DNA of 50,195 nucleotides from Candidatus Campbelliibacteriota bacterium. Lineage in GTDB: Bacteria; Patescibacteriota; Minisyncoccia; Phycocordibacterales; CSBR16-193. The position numbers and the translations under genes were made by a program. The DNA is taken from NCBI GenBank assembly GCA_007125155.1, contig SLDR01000003.1, positions 1 through 50,195 on the forward strand. The letters are read 5' to 3'. Positions within the stretch are counted from its first letter, which is position 1. Each line of letters opens with the position of its first letter. Below are positions 8,270-15,263 of this stretch, piece by piece. The notes under the pieces were generated by a model. That model was not told the DNA's origin, searched no databases, and saw only the letters and a list, made by a program, of their open reading frames with translations.

Positions 8270-8277
8270 CAAAAGAT

Positions 8278-9063
8278 CTAAGGATGACCTTGGGTCCACG
8301 CCCAGATCACCAGTGCCGTCTCAAAGTAGTCGACACTCCGGTATTGCAGGCGTAACGGCCTGCTTTCCACCGGCCGGGTTTTTTCTGAGGGGTATATACC
8401 GAGGTGTCTACTTCGGTTCATTACCTCCAGTTTCCCCGGGAATGACACAGGTTCTATCCTGTAATAATTCCCCCGGGGTGGAACCGGGATTGTTATTACA
8501 GGCGACCACGATTCGTGGTCTATGATGTCGGCGTAAACCACCCTCAGGTTCCAGATCTCACCTCTGTCTTGCCTTTCGACAAGGTCCCGAGGTGGTTCGG
8601 GGTCTTCGAGGAACTTGAACAGTTCGCTCCTCGGTACTTCTCCCAAATACGGTCGGTATTCAGGATATCTTTCCGGTTCAGGGATCTTTTCGATAACATA
8701 GATCCCTATGACCAGGATTAGCGCGGGAGCGATCAACCATTTTGCCCATCTGGGTCCGAACATGAAGAGTAGGGCAATGGCAAGGACCGTTATTTGGATG
8801 GGCCAAAAGACCTCGACTTCCCACAACCAATTCCATAATTGGGGATGCAATTCCCTGGTTAGTAAAACTAACAAGAGATAACACCCCAATACGACCAAAA
8901 GCGTTGCTTTGGCCGCAAGAAACTCGGCAATTCCTGAAGTGCCGGGTATGGATTCGGTGACACCGTTACTCTCTGAGATCCTCTTGGCTATTTTTATTAA
9001 CACCAAGAGGATCAACGTCATCGGTAAAATGAGTCCAATTGCGATCATTATGTAGTGCATCAT
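8278..9063 (-). CDS. Four-helix membrane protein with soluble C-terminal domain (unknown)
   Basis: The 261-residue protein has hydrophobic helices at about 4-24, 48-66, 81-99 and 107-124, then a soluble region of about 135 residues rich in Pro, Arg and Tyr with no motif I recognise. The start at 9063 is supported by a strong GGAGGG ribosome site about 5 nt upstream, unlike the core genes of this window. It has its own promoter. The upstream neighbour on the same strand is the probable SPFH protein, which has the same initiation style. Pairing of an SPFH protein with a small membrane partner recalls the stomatin-NfeD pairs, but I see no OB-fold, so this is only an analogy. Confidence 0.55.
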   Translation of the reverse strand: MMHYIMIAIGLILPMTLILLVLIKIAKRISESNGVTESIPGTSGIAEFLAAKATLLVVLGCYLLLVLLTRELHPQLWNWLWEVEVFWPIQITVLAIALLFMFGPRWAKWLIAPALILVIGIYVIEKIPEPERYPEYRPYLGEVPRSELFKFLEDPEPPRDLVERQDRGEIWNLRVVYADIIDHESWSPVITIPVPPRGNYYRIEPVSFPGKLEVMNRSRHLGIYPSEKTRPVESRPLRLQYRSVDYFETALVIWAWTQGHP

Positions 9064-9106
9064 CTGTGCCCTCCTTCCTTTAAGTTTAAAAAGTTCTACC
9101 GGTTAA

Positions 9107-9135
9107 ATAGTAAAATAATTTGCCGGTTTAGTCAA
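9107..9135 (-). promoter_or_regulatory. Promoter of the four-helix membrane protein
   Basis: On the minus strand TTGACT is followed after exactly 17 nt by TACTAT. The start would give a 5' UTR of about 35-40 nt carrying the GGAGGG site. Confidence 0.6.
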
Positions 9136-9173
9136 CTTATTTCGCACAGCATCCAGATTTTTTTAAAATAGAA

Positions 9174-9201
9174 AAAGGCCGATATTAGAATATCGGCCTT
9201 T
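9174..9201 (-). terminator. Intrinsic terminator of the SPFH-like gene
   Basis: AAAGGCCGATATT pairs with AATATCGGCCTTT. On the minus strand the stem is followed by TTCTATTTT, a usable U-tract. It lies 13 nt after the stop of the minus-strand gene and separates it from the next one. Confidence 0.75.
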
Positions 9202-9213
9202 GAACACAAGACA

Positions 9214-10848
9214 TCAGCTATCCGGTTTCTCCCTCGGAGCGGGCTCCGAATCGTTTTTGGAGCGTTTTGATCCGGGCGGTTCACTGAGCGGAATTGCCAC
9301 AGGTGGATGTTCTCGGCCTCCACTTCGCTCGAACCATGTGGTTACACTGCTCTCTTTGGAACCCACATTGGAGCTCTTCTCGATCTCCCTGACGGTTTCC
9401 GAGGCAATGTTCGGATCAACTCCGAGGTCGGATTGAGATTTGATCATGAGCCGTAAGGCCTTTGATCGTCCCTCTCCTAAAAGGACCTCGGCCTTTTTAA
9501 GGCCTTCGTGTTGCGCTACGACGCCCTGAGCCGTGTATATTTCAGTTTGTTTCGCTTGCAGGGCTTCGGCTAACTTTTTGGTATCGCCGTGCGCCTCCCA
9601 GTCAACAAGACGAAAAGCTTTCATCGCGAATCCGATTCCCGGGACTATTCCTTCTCCTCCCAGCCCTTTCGCTTCCAGCTTTTCGGACTTCGTCATTTCT
9701 TTCTCAACTGATGAAGGTCCGTTACCTTCCTGATATTCATCGTCGTGTCTCAGATGTTTGTAGATCCCGTGGCTGATCTCATCCAACAGACTCAGGATAT
9801 CGTTAAGGCCCTTTTCCCCATTTTCCGCTTCTTTTAGAGCCTTATAATAATCCTTATCTGTCTTTTTACCTCTCTTTTTGAGATCTTCCAGCTTCTCTCT
9901 GGCGTCCATGTATTCTTCCACTATTCGTTGATAGTAGGTTGCGGTGCAGTTGAACAGCATCATGTGCCTCTCGATCGGTGAGCCGTGAGCTTTCTTAAGT
10001 TTGATCCAGAATGCATAGGTCAAGGGAGCCGGTTCGTAGAGTTCTTTGTATCCGTCACCTTTGTTTCCGTCAGGGTCGCCTATGTCCGGATCATATGTAT
10101 CGTGGGCGAATTCACCTCTTTTGGGATCTGTCGCATTTTTACCTTTATGGACAGCCACCCTGTGAGTGGCGAAGAAGTCTTCAATTCCCGCTTCCACCGC
10201 ACCGTCCAAAAGAGGGTAGAAATTACCCATATAATAGTATATGGGAGTAACCGGGATCACGAGTTGCCACGTCGGCAATAGAAGCAGGTTGATCTTCGAG
10301 TTATCTCCGGCCAATTCAACCCCCTGCTTATAAACCGGGCGGTAGGAAACGAAAAGAAGATTGTCAACTTCCTTACCCTGATTGGGAGATACCCTAATTC
10401 TGTTTTTGAGGGACGGTTCCGTCGCCGGCCCGCCTGTTCCACCGCTTTCTTCGAGTCTTTTTCGGTCCACTTTGAATCTGTGGATGTAGACCTGCGGCCA
10501 GTACGGGCTGATAAACCGAATACCGAATTTTTCCCATAGGAATTCATGGAACGGTTTTGTGTAGTTGCTCACGTCCCTGAAGAATACCTTCAATCTTTCT
10601 TTTTCATCTTTTGTTTTTACGATCCATCTTCGTCCGTCAGAGTCTTCGGCACTGGATAGTTTATATCCGCCAACATTGACCCAAATTTCTTGAAGGTTCT
10701 CACCTCTGTTCTTAAAGACCGCAGTGCCTCTGGGCGGTTGAAAGAACCACCATCCCATACTCGATAGGATTATTATTAGCACTATGGCAGAGATGGCGTT
10801 TAGCGCCAGGATCGCTACAAGAATTAAAAATACCGTGAGATATTCCAT
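9214..10848 (-). CDS. Probable SPFH/band-7 domain membrane protein
   Basis: The start at the ATG at 10848 (544 residues) is fixed by AGGAGG 5 nt upstream; the ORF-track start 33 nt earlier lacks this. One long hydrophobic helix at about residues 4-30 is followed by WWFFQPPRGTAVF, the kind of sequence that opens an SPFH domain, and FLWEKFGIRFISPYWPQVYIHRF resembles CPR band-7 proteins. A charged helical stretch (about 300-340) and an Ala/Glu-rich C-terminal part (ALQAKQTEIYTAQGVVAQ, then GEGRSKALRLM) match the coiled region after SPFH domains. The last 40 residues are Pro/Ser/charged and disordered. SPFH proteins form large membrane scaffolds. Family call rests on pattern recognition; a novel membrane protein is the alternative. 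Confidence 0.55.
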   Translation of the reverse strand: MEYLTVFLILVAILALNAISAIVLIIILSSMGWWFFQPPRGTAVFKNRGENLQEIWVNVGGYKLSSAEDSDGRRWIVKTKDEKERLKVFFRDVSNYTKPFHEFLWEKFGIRFISPYWPQVYIHRFKVDRKRLEESGGTGGPATEPSLKNRIRVSPNQGKEVDNLLFVSYRPVYKQGVELAGDNSKINLLLLPTWQLVIPVTPIYYYMGNFYPLLDGAVEAGIEDFFATHRVAVHKGKNATDPKRGEFAHDTYDPDIGDPDGNKGDGYKELYEPAPLTYAFWIKLKKAHGSPIERHMMLFNCTATYYQRIVEEYMDAREKLEDLKKRGKKTDKDYYKALKEAENGEKGLNDILSLLDEISHGIYKHLRHDDEYQEGNGPSSVEKEMTKSEKLEAKGLGGEGIVPGIGFAMKAFRLVDWEAHGDTKKLAEALQAKQTEIYTAQGVVAQHEGLKKAEVLLGEGRSKALRLMIKSQSDLGVDPNIASETVREIEKSSNVGSKESSVTTWFERSGGREHPPVAIPLSEPPGSKRSKNDSEPAPREKPDS

Positions 10849-10895
10849 TTTGTCCTCCTTTTTTTTTGTGTTCGTTATCAAAGAATTCTGTCTAG

Positions 10896-10924
10896 ATAAT
10901 GCTTTAAAAATGAAATATTGTCAA
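10896..10924 (-). promoter_or_regulatory. Promoter of the SPFH-like gene
   Basis: On the minus strand TTGACA is followed after exactly 17 nt by CATTAT, about 47 nt before the ATG. This is one of the few consensus -35 boxes in the window. Confidence 0.6.
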
Positions 10925-11050
10925 TGTTTCAAACTTAGATTCGGGCTTCTTACTGAACGATCTATTTGATAAATTACTGAGAATAATAAGAAAAAACGCC
11001 CCATTACGGTTTTATAAGTTCTTTGAAGAATAAACAAAAAAAGTTTCTGA

Positions 11051-13012
11051 TCAGGTCCAGATCGGTTCGAATGTCAGCCGTCTTTCGTCGAGATCGGCAT
11101 CTAGAAGCTTTACCTTTATTCCGTCACCCAAAGTGAACCTTTTTCCGGCCTCTTTTCCTATGAGGGCGAATGCTTTTTCATCGAATTCATAAAAGTCGTC
11201 ATTTAGTTTGCTTACATGTATCATTCCGGAGGAAAGGGTGGTCTTCTCTTCGACGTAAAGACCCCAACTTGTTACTCCTGATATTACGGCATCGAAGGTC
11301 TTACCTTCATGTTTCTTCATGAACTCCACCTGTTTGAGTTTAATGGATTCCCTCTCCGCTTCAGCTGCCTTTATTTCGGCCTCTGTTGACTCTTTTGCTA
11401 TAGCTTCAAGGGAAGCCACCTCGTCGGAGCTTATCTTCTTTCCATTAAGTCTTTTTAAGAGAAGGCGGTGGACCACCAGGTCCGGGTACCGTCGAATGGG
11501 AGAGGTGAAGTGGGTGTAGTATCTGAAAGCCAGTCCGAAGTGTCCCACGTTCTTTGTAGAGTATACGGCCTTGGCCATTGAACGAATGGTCGCGGTCTTT
11601 ACCAACGTTTCTTCGTTTTTACCGGTTACCGCTTTAAGCACTCTGTTGAGGTCCTTCGGTCCCAGATCATCCGGTTCAACGGAAACATTGTGTCCGAGAG
11701 CATTAAAGAGAATCAAAAGATCTTCCATTTTTTCCGAATCGGGGCGATCGTGAATTCGATATATAACACTTCCTTTTTTTCCTTTGTCTTGCTTGGTCCC
11801 TTTATTAAGGAAGTGGGCCACTTCGCGGTTGGCCAAAAGCATCAGGTCCTCTATCAATTTATTGGTGTCAAGGCGTTCTTTTATATATATTCTTTTCGGT
11901 GTCCCGTCACCGTCCAGTTCGAAGCCAACCTCGTTGGTATCAAAGTCGAGGGCTCCTTTTTTGAATTTTTTCTTTCTGAGTTTTTTGGCGATCGAGTTGA
12001 TTATCTTTAACTCTTCAGCCATTTCTCCCTCTCCGGCGTCGATAACCTTCTGCGCTTCTTCATATGTAAATCTTCTGTCGGACGAGATCAATGTTCTTCC
12101 GAACCATCTTTTTTTTATTTCCCCATCCTCTGTTATGGAGAAGACGGCGGAGAAGGCGCGTTTTTCTTCATTGGGGTTCAGACTGCAAAGATCATTTGAA
12201 AGAACCTCGGGGAGCATCGGTATGGTCCTGTCCACCAGATAGACCGAAGTTCCTCTTTTGCGGGCCTCTTTGTCGATCTTCTCTCCTTCGTTAACGTAGA
12301 AAGAAACGTCGGCAATGTGGATACCGACCTCCCATGTGTCTCCTACGGTTTTTTTAATAGACAGGGCGTCATCGAAATCTTTTGCGTTTTCAGGATCAAT
12401 CGTAAACGTCTTTCTGTCTCTCATATCCTTTCGACCTTCTTTGCCGATCGATATTTCTGACAGCTCCGTTTTGAGACCTTCCGCCTCTATAAGAATTTTT
12501 TCCGGAAATTCGGTCTCAAATCCTTTTTCTTTCACTATGGCGTTCATCTCAACGTTGTGCTCGCCGGCTTTTCCTATGATCGAAACCACCTTTGCTTGAG
12601 GATTTTTTTTATGGTCATCCCAGCGGATCATTTTAACCACCGCTTTGTGACCTTCGCGGATGTTTTTTGGGGGGTCGGATATCTGAAAACTCCTGTAGGA
12701 TCTTCTGTCATCGGGAGTTAGGTAATAGGTCCCGTTGGATCTTTCTATGGTGCCAACGAATTCCTGTCTTGCTCGGTTGATGATCTTGATAACCTCGCCT
12801 TGGATCCTCCGGCCTTTTCTGAGGGATCGAATCGAGACCTTCACCTCGTCGCCGTGCAAGGCCGTGTTTAAAAAGTTCTCTTGTATCTCTATGTCTTCTT
12901 TGAATATTTCAGACCCGAGATAACCCACGCCGTGGGAGGTTATGCTTATTACCCCTTCAAAGATGTTCTTTTTTTTGTCCCTAACGTTTTTTTTGCTCGA
13001 TGATCTTTTCAT
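11051..13012 (-). CDS. rnr: Ribonuclease R / RNase II family exoribonuclease
   Basis: 3'-5' processive exoribonuclease that degrades structured RNA. The product is 653 residues from the ATG at 13012 (MKRSSSKKNVRDKKK). Order: basic N-terminus, cold-shock OB domains (about 17-190), RNB catalytic domain with IDPENAKDFDDALS carrying the metal-binding aspartates (about 207-220), the HIADVSFYV block, the FTSPIRRYPDLVVHR block near 520, and a C-terminal S1 domain (FDAVISGVTSWGLYVE). The ORF-track start 75 nt upstream would read through the promoter region, so the later ATG is chosen. It is divergent from rpsP. Confidence 0.93.
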   Translation of the reverse strand: MKRSSSKKNVRDKKKNIFEGVISITSHGVGYLGSEIFKEDIEIQENFLNTALHGDEVKVSIRSLRKGRRIQGEVIKIINRARQEFVGTIERSNGTYYLTPDDRRSYRSFQISDPPKNIREGHKAVVKMIRWDDHKKNPQAKVVSIIGKAGEHNVEMNAIVKEKGFETEFPEKILIEAEGLKTELSEISIGKEGRKDMRDRKTFTIDPENAKDFDDALSIKKTVGDTWEVGIHIADVSFYVNEGEKIDKEARKRGTSVYLVDRTIPMLPEVLSNDLCSLNPNEEKRAFSAVFSITEDGEIKKRWFGRTLISSDRRFTYEEAQKVIDAGEGEMAEELKIINSIAKKLRKKKFKKGALDFDTNEVGFELDGDGTPKRIYIKERLDTNKLIEDLMLLANREVAHFLNKGTKQDKGKKGSVIYRIHDRPDSEKMEDLLILFNALGHNVSVEPDDLGPKDLNRVLKAVTGKNEETLVKTATIRSMAKAVYSTKNVGHFGLAFRYYTHFTSPIRRYPDLVVHRLLLKRLNGKKISSDEVASLEAIAKESTEAEIKAAEAERESIKLKQVEFMKKHEGKTFDAVISGVTSWGLYVEEKTTLSSGMIHVSKLNDDFYEFDEKAFALIGKEAGKRFTLGDGIKVKLLDADLDERRLTFEPIWT

Positions 13013-13024
13013 GTTGAGTTTTAT

Positions 13025-13033
13025 AATATACCA
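13025..13033 (-). promoter_or_regulatory. Extended -10 before rnr
   Basis: On the minus strand TGGTATATT is an extended -10 ending 12 nt before the ATG. An overlapping TATAAA lies 7 nt before the ATG. Either gives an extremely short 5' UTR. Confidence 0.45.
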
Positions 13034-13087
13034 TAAACTTATTTTGAAAAAATCGTCTCTTGATATTCTTAAAGAACTTTGAGGCAA

Positions 13088-13116
13088 TTGACCTTTGTCG
13101 TCGGCTTTGCTAGGAT
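13088..13116 (+). promoter_or_regulatory. Leaderless promoter of rpsP
   Basis: TTGACC, then 17 nt ending in TGC, then TAGGAT: a -35 plus extended -10. The ATG at 13124 is 7 nt after the -10, exactly where transcription should start, so the mRNA is predicted to have no leader. Confidence 0.65.
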
Positions 13117-13123
13117 AGCCATC

Positions 13124-13726
13124 ATGTTGAAGATAAGATTACAGCGTGTCGGTAGGCGTCATCAGCCAAGTTTCCGTATAGTTGTCATTGAATCCACGAA
13201 AGGACCGAAGAGTGGCGGTTTTGTGGAGATATTGGGAAGCTATGATCCGACCCAAAAAGAAAGGACTCAGATCAAGTCAGAGCGTGTCGAGTACTGGATC
13301 TCAAATGGGGCCAAGTTGTCCGGGACCGTTCATAACCTTTTGATAACCCAAGGAGTCATCAAAGGTGAAAAGGTGAATGTCTTGCCTCGAAAAACACCCT
13401 TGGTTACCGAAGCTCCCGATGAGAAAAAAGAGGATGTGAAAATAGAGGAAAAAGCATCCGAAACCTCTGAGGGGGTGGCGGATGAAGAAAGTTCCGCTTC
13501 AGAGGATGTCGCAGGTGGTAAGGAGACCGAAGGTGAGGTATCCGAGAACGGGGAGCTTGAGACCGGGTCCGAGAAAGATGCCGAGGAAGGGGAACCGGCC
13601 GGTGAGATCGAAAGCGGTAAAACCGAGACCGAGGCAGAGGAGGGGTCCGATACAACCAAAGAGGAGGGGTCCGATACAACCAAAGATGAACCCGACGAGG
13701 TTGCAAAAAAAGCATCCGAGAAATGA
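13124..13726 (+). CDS. rpsP: Ribosomal protein bS16 with long acidic tail
   Basis: Small-subunit protein bS16. MLKIRLQRVGRRHQPSFRIVV and FVEILGSYDP are the family's conserved core, in about the first 80 residues. Typical bS16 is 75-90 residues; this one is 200, with about 115 extra residues of Glu, Ser, Thr, Gly and Asp that must be disordered. A perfect 24-bp tandem duplication (13637-13660 and 13661-13684) encodes GSDTTKEE-type repeats, so the tail is growing by slippage. Start at 13124 because the upstream in-frame codons overlap the promoter. KhpA and trmD follow, as in many bacteria, but rimM and rplS are absent. Confidence 0.92.
   Translation: MLKIRLQRVGRRHQPSFRIVVIESTKGPKSGGFVEILGSYDPTQKERTQIKSERVEYWISNGAKLSGTVHNLLITQGVIKGEKVNVLPRKTPLVTEAPDEKKEDVKIEEKASETSEGVADEESSASEDVAGGKETEGEVSENGELETGSEKDAEEGEPAGEIESGKTETEAEEGSDTTKEEGSDTTKDEPDEVAKKASEK
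13637..13684 (+). repeat. 24-bp perfect tandem duplication inside rpsP
   Basis: Two identical in-frame 24-nt units (core GGGGTCCGATACAACC) lie back to back in the part encoding the acidic tail. Length change here would keep the reading frame. Confidence 0.85.
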
Positions 13727-13790
13727 GCGCTCGAGGATCGTTATATATTTTAAGCCGAATTTGATCGGTCCTTTTTGTTTATAGATGTTA

Positions 13791-13819
13791 TTGACAGATT
13801 CAAAAAAGATGCTTAAACT
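13791..13819 (+). promoter_or_regulatory. Promoter of khpA with a 5' leader
   Basis: TTGACA, 17 nt, TAAACT. The start would be near 13826, giving a leader of about 84 nt before the ATG at 13910. The leader contains GGCG-CGCC complementary blocks around 13838-13856. Confidence 0.55.
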
Positions 13820-13909
13820 TCGTAAAGCAGGCATTTTGTGGCGGCATCCTGTCGCCCCAACGGTCGAGTTATCTGCATAGATTGTTTTTTACGAGTTAAT
13901 TCTGAATTT

Positions 13910-14236
13910 ATGGAAAAGGATCAGGAGTTCTTAGAGTATGTGATAAAGTCTTTAGTTGATAATCCCGACAAAGTGAAGGTCGACAGAAAGGTCGACGAAA
14001 TGGGAGTTCTTATGACTCTCGATATTGATCCGGCCGACATGGGAAAGGTCATCGGCCGATCCGGGAATACCGCCAAAGCTATTAGGACTTTACTTAGAGT
14101 TGTGGGAATGAAGAACAATGCCCGCGTTAATCTTAAGATAAATGAGCCAAAGGGAGGTTCAGGCGGACACAAAGGCTATTCCGACGAACCTGCGAAGAAA
14201 GATGTAGATGAAGCCATGAGCGATCTGAAGCTCTAA
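13910..14236 (+). CDS. khpA: KH-domain RNA-binding protein KhpA
   Basis: A single KH domain: DPADMGKVIGRSGNTAKAIRTLLR holds the GxxG loop (IGRSG) that grips single-stranded RNA. It belongs to the KhpA/YlqC family, which pairs with KhpB/Jag in RNA regulation and cell-envelope growth in Gram-positive bacteria; no khpB is in this window. The product is 108 residues, longer than the usual 75-85, with a Gly/Lys/Asp-rich extension after residue 80. The ATG at 13910 is chosen because the family begins with about this sequence; the ORF-track start lies far upstream with no family match. Confidence 0.88.
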   Translation: MEKDQEFLEYVIKSLVDNPDKVKVDRKVDEMGVLMTLDIDPADMGKVIGRSGNTAKAIRTLLRVVGMKNNARVNLKINEPKGGSGGHKGYSDEPAKKDVDEAMSDLKL

Positions 14237-14276
14237 TGAGACTGGTATCATCATATCTTATTCATTCCGACGAAAG

Positions 14277-14298
14277 CTCCGGACTTACCGGGGTTTTT
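14277..14298 (+). terminator. Terminator between khpA and trmD
   Basis: CTCCGG-ACTTA-CCGGGG followed by TTTTT. It implies that trmD is transcribed separately or only by readthrough. Confidence 0.65.
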
Positions 14299-14333
14299 GT
14301 TTATAGATCTGTTGATGTTAAAAATATATTATC

Positions 14334-14990
14334 ATGATAACTTTTCATGTTATTACCCTCTTTCCCGAGGTGGTGGAACCTTATCTTAAAACCTCCATAC
14401 TCGGAAGGGCGATCGAAAAAAAGAGAGTATCAGTTAAACTCTACGGCTTAAGGGATTATCTTGAAGACCCCCGTGAGCGGGTCGACGGGAGACCGTTCGG
14501 AGGAGGTCCGGGAATGGTGATACGTCCCGAACCTGTCGTAAGGGCGATAATGAAGGCCAAAGGAAGAAAGAAGAATGTTAAGATCATCTTTTTTGACAGA
14601 AAAGGAAAGCGATTTACCAATGATCACGCCATACATCTATCTTCGAACTATCGCCATTTGGTACTGGTGTCCGGACGTTATGAGGGTATAGACGCCAGGG
14701 TTTATGAGGTCCTTAAAGATAGGGGTGATAATGTAGAACGCTTATCTATGGGATCTTATATTTTGACCGGAGGCGAGATCCCGGCGCTGGCGGTCATAGA
14801 TTGCGTATCCAGACAGATAAGAGGGGTGCTGGGGGACCCTGACTCTTTGGAGGAAGGTCGCTCTGCAGGACGGTCCGTTTACACCAGACCGCAATCCTTT
14901 TATCACGGAAAAAGAAAGTATTCGGTCCCCGGAGTGTTGACCTCCGGCCATCATTCCAAAATAGAAAAGTGGAGGAGAGGGAGAGCTTAG
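14334..14990 (+). CDS. trmD: tRNA (guanine-37-N1)-methyltransferase
   Basis: Methylates G37 next to the anticodon of tRNAs reading CNN codons, using SAM, and so prevents +1 frameshifting. The 218-residue product shows the SPOUT trefoil-knot signature: MITFHVITLFPE at the N-terminus, PFGGGPGMV near residue 57, and GSYILTGGEIPALAVID near residue 140, followed by the conserved EEGRS. Length is slightly short of the usual 230-250, missing some of the C-terminal helical domain. No Shine-Dalgarno sequence. Confidence 0.94.
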   Translation: MITFHVITLFPEVVEPYLKTSILGRAIEKKRVSVKLYGLRDYLEDPRERVDGRPFGGGPGMVIRPEPVVRAIMKAKGRKKNVKIIFFDRKGKRFTNDHAIHLSSNYRHLVLVSGRYEGIDARVYEVLKDRGDNVERLSMGSYILTGGEIPALAVIDCVSRQIRGVLGDPDSLEEGRSAGRSVYTRPQSFYHGKRKYSVPGVLTSGHHSKIEKWRRGRA

Positions 14991-15024
14991 AAAGGTTGTA
15001 TTTAAAGAATATTATCCGGTATTG

Positions 15025-15052
15025 TTGACTTTTTTTCATAAGGATGTAATAT
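15025..15052 (+). promoter_or_regulatory. Promoter of the rpoBC operon
   Basis: TTGACT, 16 nt, TAATAT (with TG one base before the -10). Transcription would start near 15059, about 205 nt before rpoB. The leader contains the hairpin at 15183-15203. Confidence 0.6.
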
Positions 15053-15182
15053 GTTTTTTCATATACGGCTTTTGATTGAGTTGAGGCAGCCATCTCAAGG
15101 CGGAGACACTTGAATAATCATTAAAGGATAATCAATATCATTGACCTCTATTATTTTATAGGTTTTTAGTTTGTTCTCGTAA

Positions 15183-15203
15183 CGGACCGAATTTTTTGGT
15201 CCG
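15183..15203 (+). promoter_or_regulatory. Leader hairpin upstream of rpoB
   Basis: CGGACCGAA pairs with TTTGGTCCG over a 3-nt loop (9 bp, one G-U). GCGGAG and then six T residues follow, so the T-tract is offset from the stem by six bases. It could be a weak terminator or an attenuator of rpoBC. Confidence 0.45.
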
Positions 15204-15263
15204 GCGGAGTTTTTTGTGTCTTAAGAGATAATTATTATAAAAAATATTAATGGTTTTTAGCTT

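Noticed and set aside
11784-12242. Plus-strand ORF of 152 codons, Ser-rich, inside rnr
   Set aside because: Antisense of the RNB domain; no start signal.
13330-13683. Ser/Pro-rich minus-strand ORF with repeats (VVSDPSS)
   Set aside because: Only the complement of the repetitive acidic rpsP tail.
15051-15113. Possible 20-codon leader peptide before rpoB
   Set aside because: Its ATG overlaps the predicted -10 box and so lies upstream of the expected transcription start.
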